From: Sphingomonas-like bacterium B12
Lineage (GTDB): Bacteria > Pseudomonadota > Alphaproteobacteria > Sphingomonadales > Sphingomonadaceae
Direction: 5' to 3'
DNA: 38,235 nucleotides
NCBI GenBank assembly: GCA_000333335.1
Contig: BACX01000797.1
Location: 1 to 38,235 of the forward strand
Part shown: in pieces, positions 23,944 through 32,408 of the stretch
Position numbering within the stretch: position 1 is the stretch's first letter
Layout: every line of letters starts with the position of its first letter
The notes under the pieces: generated by a model
Told to the model about the DNA's origin: nothing
What the model saw: only the letters and a program-made list of their open reading frames with translations
The model's database searches: none
Made by a program: the position numbers and the translations under genes

Positions 23944-26148
23944 ATGAACGCTTCCCGCTCACCCGAGTTCGCTGACGACACCCCCAAAACGAACCCTTGG
24001 CGAGACGATGCTCTGGGCTTCCGCGATTTCTCGGCGCGCCTTGCCGAAGCGCTCGTCAGGCAACATGCGCGCAACGGTTATGTCTTCGGGCTCCACGGCG
24101 AATGGGGATCGGGTAAATCCACGGTTCTGAACTTCGTTCGCAGCCACTTCCTCAAATGGCGCGCGGAATCGAGAAGTGATATTGCTACGCTCGAATGGTT
24201 CGAATTTGAGCCCTGGATCGTGTCAGGTCATCAGGACTTGGCCGCAGCTTTCTTCAAGGTTCTGTCCGAAAAGCTCGGCGACGGTGCCGAGACGCGCGCG
24301 ACCGCAAGGCGCCTCGCAAAGGGTGCAATCGATGCGGGCGCGGACAAGCTGATTGACGCCGCTGCCAGGCTCGGTGTCGTCATCGATCACACCGGCGGGA
24401 CCGCATCGAAGGCAGGCGCAGCCGTCACGAAACTTGCTGTGAAGAAGGCGGCTGAGAAATGGCTGGCCGAACCCTCGCTTCAGAAAAGCTACGATGAGCT
24501 CGTGACCCGCTTGCGCGCTTCGAACCGCCGCTTCGTGGTCTTCGTCGACGACATCGATCGCCTGACGTCGGGCGAGATTCGCTCGCTGATGCAGATGGTA
24601 AAGACGGTCGGCCGGCTTCCCAATGTGACCTATTGCCTGGCCTATGACCGACAGATCGTGTGGGCGGCGTTGGACGAACTGGCGCCCGGTGATGGCAAGC
24701 GTTCCGGCTATGCCGAGAAGATCGTGCAGCACGAGCTCGAAGTCCCGGTTCCGCGCCGCACCGGCCTGATGAAGATGCTCGAAGCAGCGTTGCCCGACCT
24801 GCCGTCGGGCCAGGCAATGGGCATCCGCTGGATCGAGATGCTGCGCGCCGGCATCTTCCGCTGGATACGGCATCCACGCGATGTCGTGCGCTTGTCCAAC
24901 GCCATGCATTTCGCCTGGGCGGCACTGCGTGACGAAGTCGATGCCTACGACATGCTGTGCATGGAGGCGCTGCGGCTCTTCGACCGCAAGGCCTTCGATT
25001 GGGTGCGCGACAATGGCGACCTGTTGCTTGGCGAGGGTCTCCCGGCCCTGTTAAGTGAGGATGAGGCGGCTCAAGCGGCAGACGAACTAGGTCGCAGTCT
25101 CGGGGAAGACGCGCGCGCCGACATCGTCCCGATCATGCGGCTGCTGTTCCCGAACCGGGCCAATCTGTTCGGGTCGCGCCGGGGGCTCTCAAACGAACAA
25201 TGGAGCCAGGTTGTCATCCGGCGAGGCATTGCGACCAAGGCCGGTTTTCGAGCCTATTTCAGCCTCTCCCCATCACCCGATGCCGTTCCGAAACGGCTGA
25301 TCGAAGAAGGAGCAGCAGCCTCAGTCTCGCGGGAGCGCCACATTGAGCTGATCGATACGGCGCTTGCCCTCAAGGACGAGCAGGGGACGTCATTGATTGG
25401 CGAATATTTCCAGGAGTTGACCTATCGCGTGCCCGCGATGGGGGCACCCGATCTCGTCACGCTCCTACAGGCGTTGACGGCTAGGTCAGTGGCCGTGTTC
25501 GCATCGGACGGCGAGTCCGGTCTGCTAGGCCCCGCCTCGGCGCACCATGTGATCACGGGGCTGATCCTAGAGAAACTCGGTCCCGAGGCCGCGGCGGATG
25601 CGCTTGACGAGATCTTCGACCGCTCGGAGGATGTCGGTGCGCTCGCTGCCCTGTATGTCGATATGGCGCGCGCACTCGGCGCGATTGTAACCGAGGGCGT
25701 TGCCCAGCGCGATTACATCCCGGCCGAGAGGCTACCAGCTTTGGGCCAGATACTCTTGCCCAAGATCGAGCGGGAGGCCGCAGCCGATCGGCTGAACGGG
25801 TTGCCTCATTATTATGAGGTCGCCCGAGCCTGGGCGCATCTCGGCGACCTTGCCGCTGCGCGCCTCTGGCTCGGCCGTGAGGCCCGGCGCGACGGACATA
25901 GCCTGGCAAAGCTAAGTAAGGGGCTGCTAGGCCGGTCGAACGACGGTGCGAGGATGCATTATGGGCTGTACCGGGATCCCGAAACCGACATCTACGATGT
26001 CGATGCGATCGAGGAAGGTTGCCGGCTTTTCGAGGGTCAGGCAACCCTGAACGACGTCGAACACGCACGCATTCGTGCTCTCAAAGAAGGGCTCGCATAC
26101 ATGCGCTTGCGCCAGGCGCGATCGCGCGACAATGACGATGGGCGTTAA
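23944..26148 (+). CDS. KAP family P-loop NTPase
   Basis: A protein of about 734 residues with a KAP-type NTPase domain in the first half. Walker A is GEWGSGKSTVLNF (about 53-64), the following strand WFEFEPWIVSGHQDL is a KAP hallmark, and Walker B is RFVVFVDDIDRL (about 197-208). Then come MVKTVGRLPNVTYCLAYDRQ and the arginine-rich FRWIRHPRDVVRLSNAM. The second half is helical with no known domain. KAP NTPases are typically linked to membranes and often sit in defence islands; this one has no clear membrane helix. GTG 23941 directly precedes ATG 23944 and could be used instead. Its neighbours suggest a multi-gene system. Confidence 0.88.
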   Translation: MNASRSPEFADDTPKTNPWRDDALGFRDFSARLAEALVRQHARNGYVFGLHGEWGSGKSTVLNFVRSHFLKWRAESRSDIATLEWFEFEPWIVSGHQDLAAAFFKVLSEKLGDGAETRATARRLAKGAIDAGADKLIDAAARLGVVIDHTGGTASKAGAAVTKLAVKKAAEKWLAEPSLQKSYDELVTRLRASNRRFVVFVDDIDRLTSGEIRSLMQMVKTVGRLPNVTYCLAYDRQIVWAALDELAPGDGKRSGYAEKIVQHELEVPVPRRTGLMKMLEAALPDLPSGQAMGIRWIEMLRAGIFRWIRHPRDVVRLSNAMHFAWAALRDEVDAYDMLCMEALRLFDRKAFDWVRDNGDLLLGEGLPALLSEDEAAQAADELGRSLGEDARADIVPIMRLLFPNRANLFGSRRGLSNEQWSQVVIRRGIATKAGFRAYFSLSPSPDAVPKRLIEEGAAASVSRERHIELIDTALALKDEQGTSLIGEYFQELTYRVPAMGAPDLVTLLQALTARSVAVFASDGESGLLGPASAHHVITGLILEKLGPEAAADALDEIFDRSEDVGALAALYVDMARALGAIVTEGVAQRDYIPAERLPALGQILLPKIEREAAADRLNGLPHYYEVARAWAHLGDLAAARLWLGREARRDGHSLAKLSKGLLGRSNDGARMHYGLYRDPETDIYDVDAIEEGCRLFEGQATLNDVEHARIRALKEGLAYMRLRQARSRDNDDGR

Positions 26149-26236
26149 CGGTCCATCTTAACATAGAGGAGTACGCGTCCAGGGCTTGACGCGGGGCATC
26201 GCCGACCGCAGGCGTAGGTTCGTACCGCATCGATGA

Positions 26237-26773
26237 GTGATCCTTCTGGCTCTCCAGCGCAAACCCCCGTCCCGACGCAAGCAGGCCCGGTCAGCGGCGA
26301 ACGACCCTCGCCGGCTGCTGGAGCCCCCGCCCCCAGTCGGGGCCCGGGCGTTGCTTGCCGCCAAGGTCAAATACGGCCCTTATTCCAAGCACAAGCGAAA
26401 CCCGCACCTCTACGATCTCGAACGCTATGAGGGCGAGGACGAGGATCCGACCTTTTGTGATGAGCACGCTGGCTTCGCACCCGCAGATATCCCTCGCGCA
26501 GTGCCGCTTCTCAAACGCGGAATCGCGGCGGGGCTTTTCGGCAAGGGCACCAAGAAAGGAGATCCGAGCCTGTTGTGGACGGTCGACGACAATGGCTGGA
26601 TTTACGAGGCGCAGATCACCAATCCAGGCTACGGCCTATATCACGCCTATCCCGTGCTTCCGAACGAAGCCATCGCCGGCAAGGTGTTGATGCGCTATGC
26701 CGACTATGTCACGCAGCAAAATGATCCCGTCCTCGATCTGTCCCTCGTTGCCGCTAGGAAGCGCTACCAGTGA
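26237..26773 (+). CDS. Uncharacterised protein, N-terminus uncertain
   Basis: The C-terminal 130 residues are well supported: LLAAKVKYGPYSKHKRNPHL, YDLERYEGEDEDPTFCDEHA, LLWTVDDNGWIYEAQITNPG. The N-terminal 40 residues are doubtful. In this frame translation starts at GTG 26237 with an Arg/Pro-rich stretch. In the overlapping frame, ATG 26233 gives MSDPSGSPAQTPVPTQAGPV, a more natural low-complexity N-terminus, which would require a frameshift near 26330 in a run of C and G. No family recognised. The stop overlaps the GTG of the next gene (GTGA), so the two are coupled. Confidence 0.6.
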   Translation: MILLALQRKPPSRRKQARSAANDPRRLLEPPPPVGARALLAAKVKYGPYSKHKRNPHLYDLERYEGEDEDPTFCDEHAGFAPADIPRAVPLLKRGIAAGLFGKGTKKGDPSLLWTVDDNGWIYEAQITNPGYGLYHAYPVLPNEAIAGKVLMRYADYVTQQNDPVLDLSLVAARKRYQ

Positions 26774-28074
26774 TCTCAGACACGTTCATCGTTGACGCCC
26801 GCTGGTCGAAGGCGCCCGCCGACGGTGCTCGGGATGTCGCAGAGATACGCATCGTCGCCGACGGAGAGCCGCTCACGCGCTTCCTCGACGTCGAGAAAGG
26901 CGCAGAGCGGGACCATTTCCGGGCATCGGCTGTCTCCTTGGCTTTCTGGCTTGCCGACAATTGGTGGCGGCTCCGTTACGAATCTCTCGATGGCTCGACG
27001 CCTTCCGTGAACTGGCGACTGCGCCATGAGCTGAGCTCGGCGTCTGGAGGCACTTTCTGGCCTCCGCTCATGATCCACAGCGCCGGCGAGAATGTCCAGC
27101 TCACGCCGGCATTCTCCAGGCATCTGGAAACCTCCCTTCTGCGCTACCTCACGCCGGATACGACCTCGGTCTCGGGTCGAGCCTTCGAGGGGGGAATTGA
27201 TCGCTTTCTCGATCAGGTCAGGGAGACCTGCGCGTCCGCGCGCGACGGCGCCTCCATCACCGAACTGATCGCCACCTTGCGAGAAGAGCGAGACGACGAG
27301 GTGCTCGCCAACTGGCGTCGCGTCGAGGCCCGGCTCGGCTATGACCCAGACACGGTGCCCGAAGCGATCATGCGGGCGCTCGGACAATTGGAACGCCGCG
27401 TCGGCTCAGCTGGCATAGAAGAGGCCGCGTCCGCGGCCCCAGGATCGCATTCGGCAGTCGCTCTTGAGAACGCCCTTGGCGCTGCGGATGCTTCGGAAGT
27501 CGTCGTGGATCTAAGCGCCGCCCATGGTTTGCTGCCCCACTCAAACGACACGCACCCGATGGCGCCTTGGGAGATGGGACGGCAAGCCGCCCAGTATCTG
27601 CGCCGTCAGCGGAATTTTGGTCTGGGACCAATCCGTTTGAAGGCCTTTTCCGACCTGCTCGGTGCAACAAAGGAGACGCTGGCCCGTCCGGCGACAGCGC
27701 GCCACCTCCCGTACAGCGCGCGGATCGATCATAAGGCGAATCGGTGTAAGGTAGCCCTTGGATCCGTTGTTGCACGCGACCGACGCTTTGAACTTTCCTG
27801 CGCGCTCGGCGACGAGATCTGGGCGAAATCCGGATTTGGGATCATCAGCAAGGCAAAGACCGACCGCCAGAAATTCCAGCGCGCATTCGCGCAGAATCTG
27901 CTCGCTCCGTTCGATGGCATCCGTCAACACCTCGACACCGATAATCTCGACGATCCCGCGATCGACGGCGCGGCCAAGACCTTCCATGTCCACCCGAACG
28001 TTATCAAGCGAGTACTGATCCTAGAGCGGGTTCTGCCGCGCCAGACGCTCGAGGAACGGATCGAAGCCGCCTGA
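26770..28074 (+). CDS. Protein with degenerate ImmA/IrrE-like C-terminal domain
   Basis: A 434-residue protein. The first half (ARDVAEIRIVADGEPLTRFL, AFWLADNWWRLRYES) is of unknown type. The last 110 residues resemble the ImmA/IrrE metallopeptidase fold: RRFELSCALGDEIW stands where RRFTLAHELGH would be, and it is followed by KFQRAFAQNLLAPFDGIRQH and the wHTH-like IDGAAKTFHVHPNVIKRVLI. The HExxH zinc motif is absent, so it is probably not a peptidase. It may be a sensor or scaffold. GTG start with a four-base overlap with the previous gene. Part of the same strand run as the KAP NTPase. Confidence 0.7.
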   Translation: MISDTFIVDARWSKAPADGARDVAEIRIVADGEPLTRFLDVEKGAERDHFRASAVSLAFWLADNWWRLRYESLDGSTPSVNWRLRHELSSASGGTFWPPLMIHSAGENVQLTPAFSRHLETSLLRYLTPDTTSVSGRAFEGGIDRFLDQVRETCASARDGASITELIATLREERDDEVLANWRRVEARLGYDPDTVPEAIMRALGQLERRVGSAGIEEAASAAPGSHSAVALENALGAADASEVVVDLSAAHGLLPHSNDTHPMAPWEMGRQAAQYLRRQRNFGLGPIRLKAFSDLLGATKETLARPATARHLPYSARIDHKANRCKVALGSVVARDRRFELSCALGDEIWAKSGFGIISKAKTDRQKFQRAFAQNLLAPFDGIRQHLDTDNLDDPAIDGAAKTFHVHPNVIKRVLILERVLPRQTLEERIEAA

Positions 28075-28170
28075 GGCGACCGGGCCAGTGCGAATAGCGA
28101 GGTCAAGCCATAAATAGAAGCGAAGAGGCGTCCTTCTGAAAGTTGCTCAGCGGGCCAGAGGTGAGCGCGT

Positions 28171-28461
28171 TCAGCCCTTGGAGGTGGCAGGAATGCTCCA
28201 TCTGCCGGTCGTGGCATCGCGCTTCGGGACGCTCCCCTCGCCCAGCTTGCGACACTCGGCCGCGAGGCGCACAAGCTCGGAGTATCCGCCAACCTTGCGG
28301 ACAGCAGATGCCGTATCGCGCTGTTCCCTCAAGGTCGTGATCGTCGCCATCGCTTCACCGTCCTCGATGAAAGAAAGATAGCGACAGGCACGCTCTTCCG
28401 CAACGCACTCGGCAGCCCGGACGGCGAAGGCAGCCGAGAAGCTCGATCTTATCAGTAACAA
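28171..28461 (-). CDS. Small uncharacterised protein
   Basis: The supported core is MATITTLREQRDTASAVRKV, then GGYSELVRLAAECRKLGEGS (an ATG at 28350 would give 59 residues). The frame is open to a TTG at 28461, and the upstream part (ACRYLSFIEDGEA) also has fair codon use, so the true start is unclear. It is charged, soluble and of unknown function. It is divergent from the Old Yellow Enzyme gene. Confidence 0.45.
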   Translation of the reverse strand: MLLIRSSFSAAFAVRAAECVAEERACRYLSFIEDGEAMATITTLREQRDTASAVRKVGGYSELVRLAAECRKLGEGSVPKRDATTGRWSIPATSKG

Positions 28462-28558
28462 GCGTTAGATCGCCTGGGGTTCGAGGCTGATAGAGATGGG
28501 CAGCGCCGCCCCCAAAGCCCGGTCACGAGCAAAATCGTTGCCGCATAGGAGCAAGTCG

Positions 28559-29680
28559 ATGAGCCGACCCAAATTGTTCGAGCCGATCGGCATTGGCGAC
28601 ATAACCCTTCCGAACCGGATCGTCATTGCGCCGATGTGCCAATATTCCGCCGTCGACGGCTGCATGACCGATTGGCATCTGATCCATCTCGGCCACCTTG
28701 CCCTGTCGGGTGCGGCCCTCCTTACGATCGAGGCAACGGCCGTCGAGCCGGAAGGGCGCATCACCTATGCCGACGTCGGTTTGTGGGACGATGCGACGGA
28801 GCGGGCCATGCGCCGGACGCTCGACAGCCTCCGCGCGCATTCCGATATCGCGATCGCTGTCCAACTCGCCCATGCCGGGCGCAAGGCCTCCACAGACCTC
28901 CCTTGGAGGGGAGGCGCTCAGATCGAGCCCGGGACGGCGGGCGGATGGCAGACGGTCGGGCCCTCCGCGCGATCCTTTGCAGCCAATGAGAACGCTCCGG
29001 TCGCGCTCGATGCCGCGGGACTTGCCCGGATCCGCACCAGCTTCGCCGAGGCAGCGCGCCGAGCCGCACGGCTCGGTCTGGACGCAGTTCAGATCCATGC
29101 AGCACACGGATACCTGCTCCACGAGTTCCTCTCACCCATCTCCAATCGCCGCGGGGACCATTATGGCGGCAGCCTCGAGAACCGCACGCGCTTCCCGCTC
29201 GAGATCTTTGACGCGGTCCGCGAGGCCTTCCCCGCCGAAAAGCCGGTGACGGTACGCGTTTCGGGAACGGACTGGGTGGAGGGTGGCTGGGATATCGAGC
29301 AGACGGTGTCGTTGGCCAAGCAGCTGGAGGCACGCGGGTGCGCTGCCATCCACGTCTCCAGCGGCGGCCTCGATCCGCGTCAGCAGATTCCGGCAGGGCC
29401 GAGCTATCAGGTTCCGCTCGCGCGCGCCGTCAAGGCAGCCGTGTCGATTCCCGTGGTGGCGGTGGGGCTAATCACGGACTTCGATCAGGCCGAGGCAACC
29501 ATCGGGACCGGCGACGCCGACCTGATCGCGCTGGCGCGGACGATCCTCTACGATCCCCGTTGGCCCTGGCACGCCGCCGCGCATCTCGGCGGTCATGTCA
29601 AAGCACCGGCACAGTATCTCCGGTCCCAGCCGCGCCAGTACAAGGCGTTGTTCGATCTCCCAGGCAGCGCAGAGACATGA
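28559..29680 (+). CDS. NADH:flavin oxidoreductase, Old Yellow Enzyme (YqjM-like)
   Basis: A 373-residue FMN-dependent ene-reductase with a TIM barrel. It reduces activated C=C bonds of enals, enones or nitro compounds using NAD(P)H. Markers of the thermophilic-like/YqjM branch are APMCQYSA (Cys27, Tyr29), QLAHAGRKAS, and the active-site stretch QIHAAHGYLLHEFLSP with both histidines. SNRRGDHYGGSLENRTRFPL is a family signature, and VAVGLI plus ADLIALARTILYDP bind FMN phosphate. AGGAG stands seven bases ahead of ATG 28559. It appears monocistronic. Confidence 0.95.
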   Translation: MSRPKLFEPIGIGDITLPNRIVIAPMCQYSAVDGCMTDWHLIHLGHLALSGAALLTIEATAVEPEGRITYADVGLWDDATERAMRRTLDSLRAHSDIAIAVQLAHAGRKASTDLPWRGGAQIEPGTAGGWQTVGPSARSFAANENAPVALDAAGLARIRTSFAEAARRAARLGLDAVQIHAAHGYLLHEFLSPISNRRGDHYGGSLENRTRFPLEIFDAVREAFPAEKPVTVRVSGTDWVEGGWDIEQTVSLAKQLEARGCAAIHVSSGGLDPRQQIPAGPSYQVPLARAVKAAVSIPVVAVGLITDFDQAEATIGTGDADLIALARTILYDPRWPWHAAAHLGGHVKAPAQYLRSQPRQYKALFDLPGSAET

Positions 29681-29902
29681 TCGTCGCGTCCGATCTATCC
29701 AGCTCCGCAGAAAGCTTCACAGAGTTCCGCATTTTGTGAGCGAGCGGCCCGCAAAGGGCGTATCGCACTTTCTTTCTCTTCATCGAAACGATCTATCATT
29801 GTCGTCGAAGGCTCTGCCCGAAACCTCTCTCCATTCCGCCAATGGCAACAGGGCGCCTCGAATGCCGCAGCAACGTTTCCTTCGCCCCACCTGAAACGAC
29901 TG

Positions 29903-30235
29903 GTGCGTGGCGGGCTCGCATTCTGTTCGCTGGGTGCTGCCTCATTACTTCCGGACCAGGCGTCCGGACTGACCTGCACGGCCCCCAACGGTGCCGTCGT
30001 GCGCCTGAATGTCGATCCCTCCGCAAGGCAGTTCCAGAAGGAGCGATTGCCGGCGACAGCGATACGATCAGCCGCAAGACCGTTGCTGATCCTGATGCGG
30101 GTCGCAACCAGCAAGCTGGTCGTGGAGGCCGCACTCGACCGGGTCATCCTGGTCTATAAGGCGCGATCTCTCGCCCTGGCATCCAACACCGCCACGACCA
30201 CCAGCTATCAATATCGGTCCACCATTCGAAGTTGA
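29903..30235 (+). CDS. Small predicted exported protein
   Basis: A 110-residue protein with a signal-like N-terminus, GLAFCSLGAASLLPDQASG, followed by LTCTAPNGAVVRLNVDPSAR and ALDRVILVYKARSLALASN. The pattern suggests a small periplasmic beta-rich protein. GTG 29903 is the best start by position but lacks a strong ribosome site; CTG 29891 would add LKRL ahead and give a better n-region. Function unknown. It lies downstream of the Old Yellow Enzyme gene, 222 bp away. Confidence 0.55.
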   Translation: MRGGLAFCSLGAASLLPDQASGLTCTAPNGAVVRLNVDPSARQFQKERLPATAIRSAARPLLILMRVATSKLVVEAALDRVILVYKARSLALASNTATTTSYQYRSTIRS

Positions 30236-30384
30236 CGAAGGCGGCTGAGCCGCGCTGGTCGAACGCACAGCCGTCCACCCGACGGCCGATGTGGCTCCCG
30301 GTCCACCGCAAATTGCACCGCCGGGTGGATCTCCATCCTTGAAACCCCTCCGCGGACGCACCGTTATATCGGAAGGAGGTTCAT

Positions 30385-30540
30385 ATGGCGGCCGATCGCC
30401 CGAGCAGAAGCACCAGACCCCTTGGGAAGCGTCCGACGTCCAACGACGACCCGCGCAAATATCTCGACGCCCGCATGCGCGAGCTTCTGCGACAGCTGGA
30501 CGAGATACCTTATGACGCCGGCGAAGGCGCTTCAGGCTGA
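30385..30540 (+). CDS. Small basic protein, 51 aa
   Basis: A gene too short for usual callers but with a near-perfect ribosome site (GGAGG, five bases before ATG). The product starts MAADRPSRSTRPLGKRPTSN and ends with a predicted amphipathic helix, KYLDARMRELLRQLDEIPYD. The basic disordered front and helical end suggest nucleic-acid or protein binding. Its 3' end overlaps the tail of the convergent gene at 30510-30680 by 31 bases. Confidence 0.65.
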   Translation: MAADRPSRSTRPLGKRPTSNDDPRKYLDARMRELLRQLDEIPYDAGEGASG

Positions 30541-30680
30541 GCGTGGGGCGGCGCACTGAGTCGGGCCGATATGATCCGGACAAGCTCTTCATCGCCAGCC
30601 TCGGCGAACGAGGCGCGCATCCGCTCCAGATTACGATCGCTGATCCGCGCAAGAAGGGCATTCATCTGCTCATCGGCCAT
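30510..30680 (-). CDS. Small helical protein, 56 aa
   Basis: Read on the - strand: MADEQMNALLARISDRNLER, then MRASFAEAGDEELVRIISAR and a short Pro/Ala tail. This is an acidic amphipathic helical protein with good codon use. The ribosome site is weak. It overlaps tail to tail with the basic 51-residue gene on the + strand. The pairing of an acidic and a basic small helical protein is notable. Unknown function. Confidence 0.5.
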   Translation of the reverse strand: MADEQMNALLARISDRNLERMRASFAEAGDEELVRIISARLSAPPHAQPEAPSPAS

Positions 30681-30988
30681 GATGATCGCTCATGCTCTCG
30701 AGTTGCTGCGACCTGCCATAGCGTCCCCATTCTGAACCTCAGCAGACTCTCCCGGGCCGAGCCGATACTCGAGTAGCGGCCGTCCGAAAATATCTTCGGG
30801 CCGCTGCCGGTGTGAGCAAAGATAGAAGCGCCCGACGCCTTCGAGCCCATGCACGTCAAATTCGTGCAGAAAGGCGCCTGGCTCCAGCCGGTCGGTACCA
30901 CATACCGCACGTCTCGGCGGGCCGGAAGGCGGGTGGACGCCAGCATTTCTCGACGGCTATCGTCCAATCTCCTGAAAGAGGATATCTG
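30681..30988. other. Gene-free stretch upstream of HU gene
   Basis: No supported gene on either strand. Presumably carries the promoter of the HU-like gene and that of the small gene on the - strand. Confidence 0.4.
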
Positions 30989-31264
30989 ATGAACAACAGT
31001 GATATTGCCGACATCATCGCCACGGGTCACGGCGTTTCCAAGGCCGACGCCCGCAGACTCGTCGACGACGTCTTCGCGGCGATCGTCGCCGCCGCCACCA
31101 AGGGTGACGAGGTCTCGCTTAACGGATTTGGCAAGTTCAAGATCAAGGAAAGCGCCGCGCGGGACGGCCGCAACCCTGCCACGGGCGAAACGATCAAAAT
31201 CGCTGCGAGCAAGAAGCTCGGTTTCTCTCCCGCGAAAGGCGTGAGGGAGCGTCTGAACGGCTGA
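30989..31264 (+). CDS. HU family DNA-binding protein
   Basis: A 91-residue histone-like protein. The full HU/IHF pattern is present: the N-terminal helical pair (DIADIIATGHGVSKADARRL, VDDVFAAIVAAATKGDEVSL), then NGFGKFKIKESAARDGRNPA with the DNA-contacting arm GRNPATGETIKIAASKKLGF and the C-terminal SPAKGVRERLNG. HU dimers bend and compact DNA without sequence specificity. AGAGG stands seven bases ahead of the ATG. This is probably an accessory paralogue rather than the housekeeping HU, given its neighbours. Confidence 0.95.
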   Translation: MNNSDIADIIATGHGVSKADARRLVDDVFAAIVAAATKGDEVSLNGFGKFKIKESAARDGRNPATGETIKIAASKKLGFSPAKGVRERLNG

Positions 31265-31275
31265 TCGTCTCGGCG

Positions 31276-31306
31276 TGAGCCGCGGGCCCATAGAGTCCGC
31301 GGCTCA
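31276..31306 (+). terminator. Hairpin terminator downstream of HU gene
   Basis: TGAGCCGCGG, an 11-base loop, then CCGCGGCTCA: a perfect 10-bp stem beginning 12 bases after the HU stop. It lies between convergent genes and may serve both, although no strong T-run follows. Confidence 0.65.
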
Positions 31307-31356
31307 TTGCTGATCCATCAGGGCAACGCGGAGCGCGCGCCCTGCACGCGCGGCGA

Positions 31357-31908
31357 TCAGGAGTTCGCTGCCAGTGCCGCAGCAGCCACGTCCGTGATCG
31401 TGTATACCGCCTCGCGTTGCGCTCCGCGATTGTGATGGTCGACACGGAAGCCCTGATAATGGCGGCGAACGAGACCGGCGCGAACCAGATCCGAGACCGC
31501 GCGGCTCACATTGCATCGGCCCGAACGTCGCACCCGCTCGCGCACCTCGAGGTCGATGATCCGCGCCGCTTCCGCCTTGTCTGCCGGTAGCGCGTCATCG
31601 GCCGCAAGCCTGGTCCGAACCTCATCGACAATTGACCGCCGCCGTGCGTCGCGCTGGGCCATCGGGACCAGCGAGTCAGAGAGCCAATCGCGCAGCGGGA
31701 TCCGGCGATCGTCCTGGACGACATAGGGGCCCGCCTTGCCGTTGGTTCTTCTTGCAGCCTTGGCGATCAGATTGAGCACCATGAACGCGTAGCGCGGCCG
31801 CGACGAGACGCCTGCGATCCGCTCGATGATTTCCGGCAGGTCGAGAGCGCTCGGAGGCATACTCCGATCGGATCGCACCGTGTCAAACAGGTCGGGCTGG
31901 TGGAACAT
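31357..31908 (-). CDS. Uncharacterised winged-helix-like protein
   Basis: A 183-residue protein. The C-terminal part looks like a winged helix: CNVSRAVSDLVRAGLVRRHY, then QGFRVDHHNRGAQREAVYTI, a helix plus beta-hairpin wing. The N-terminal part is ALDLPEIIERIAGVSSRPRY then AFMVLNLIAKAARRTNGKAG. No family name comes to mind; I have the impression that similar genes occur on sphingomonad plasmids. No ribosome site precedes the ATG. The region upstream carries repeated ACTTTACC motifs and a perfect inverted repeat, which could be its own operator. Confidence 0.6.
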   Translation of the reverse strand: MFHQPDLFDTVRSDRSMPPSALDLPEIIERIAGVSSRPRYAFMVLNLIAKAARRTNGKAGPYVVQDDRRIPLRDWLSDSLVPMAQRDARRRSIVDEVRTRLAADDALPADKAEAARIIDLEVRERVRRSGRCNVSRAVSDLVRAGLVRRHYQGFRVDHHNRGAQREAVYTITDVAAAALAANS

Positions 31909-32408
31909 ATTGGGAATCTAGCAGACTCAGCGAGCATGTGAATCCCGTGCGTGCGCCATGCCGAGATTTTCCATCCGCGACACTTTACCCGACGGCACCT
32001 GCGGCGCGATGCAACGCCAAGAATGTGGGCCGGCATTGACGGGAGCTAAGCCAGGCGTGACACTTTACCGACATCAGGCGGTAAAGTGTCACGAGTGGCA
32101 ACGCTTTCCGGTACGAACGCAGCAACATTCCTCTTCGCGTTCACGCCAATGTTAGGCGGGGCCCCAAATTTCCGGCTCAAGCCGCCTCCGTTCAGACTTT
32201 ACCGGCTATCGCGATCCGGTGCGGGGATGAGCTGCCGGAGCGAAACCGACCACTTTGTGCCCTTGTGATGGAAAGTCACCGGTTCCGACAACCGACATTC
32301 GCCCGGCGAGATGAACACGAGCGCGAAGCCGTAGGCTGGAACAAAGCGCTCAGGCGGCTTTCAAATGAGATGAGGATATAGACGCCATTCTTGATCGAAA
32401 TATTGGTC
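31909..32408. other. Gene-free region with ACTTTACC repeats
   Basis: About 500 bases with no supported gene. It contains four copies of the ACTTTACC half-site: 31982-31989, 32063-32070, the inverted copy within 32079-32093, and 32196-32203. A regulatory or replication-related role is possible. See the separate entry for the inverted repeat. Confidence 0.5.
32056..32093. repeat. Perfect 15-bp inverted repeat, 8-bp spacer
   Basis: CGTGACACTTTACCG, spacer ACATCAGG, CGGTAAAGTGTCACG. The arms are exact reverse complements. It is not followed by a T-run and lies about 150 bp before the start of the - strand gene at 31908, so an operator for a dimeric regulator is more likely than a terminator. Partial copies of the arm recur at 31978 and 32195. 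Confidence 0.85.

Noticed and set aside
32056-32093. Reading the inverted repeat as a transcription terminator.
   Set aside because: No T-run, distance from any gene end, and extra half-site copies favour a protein-binding site.
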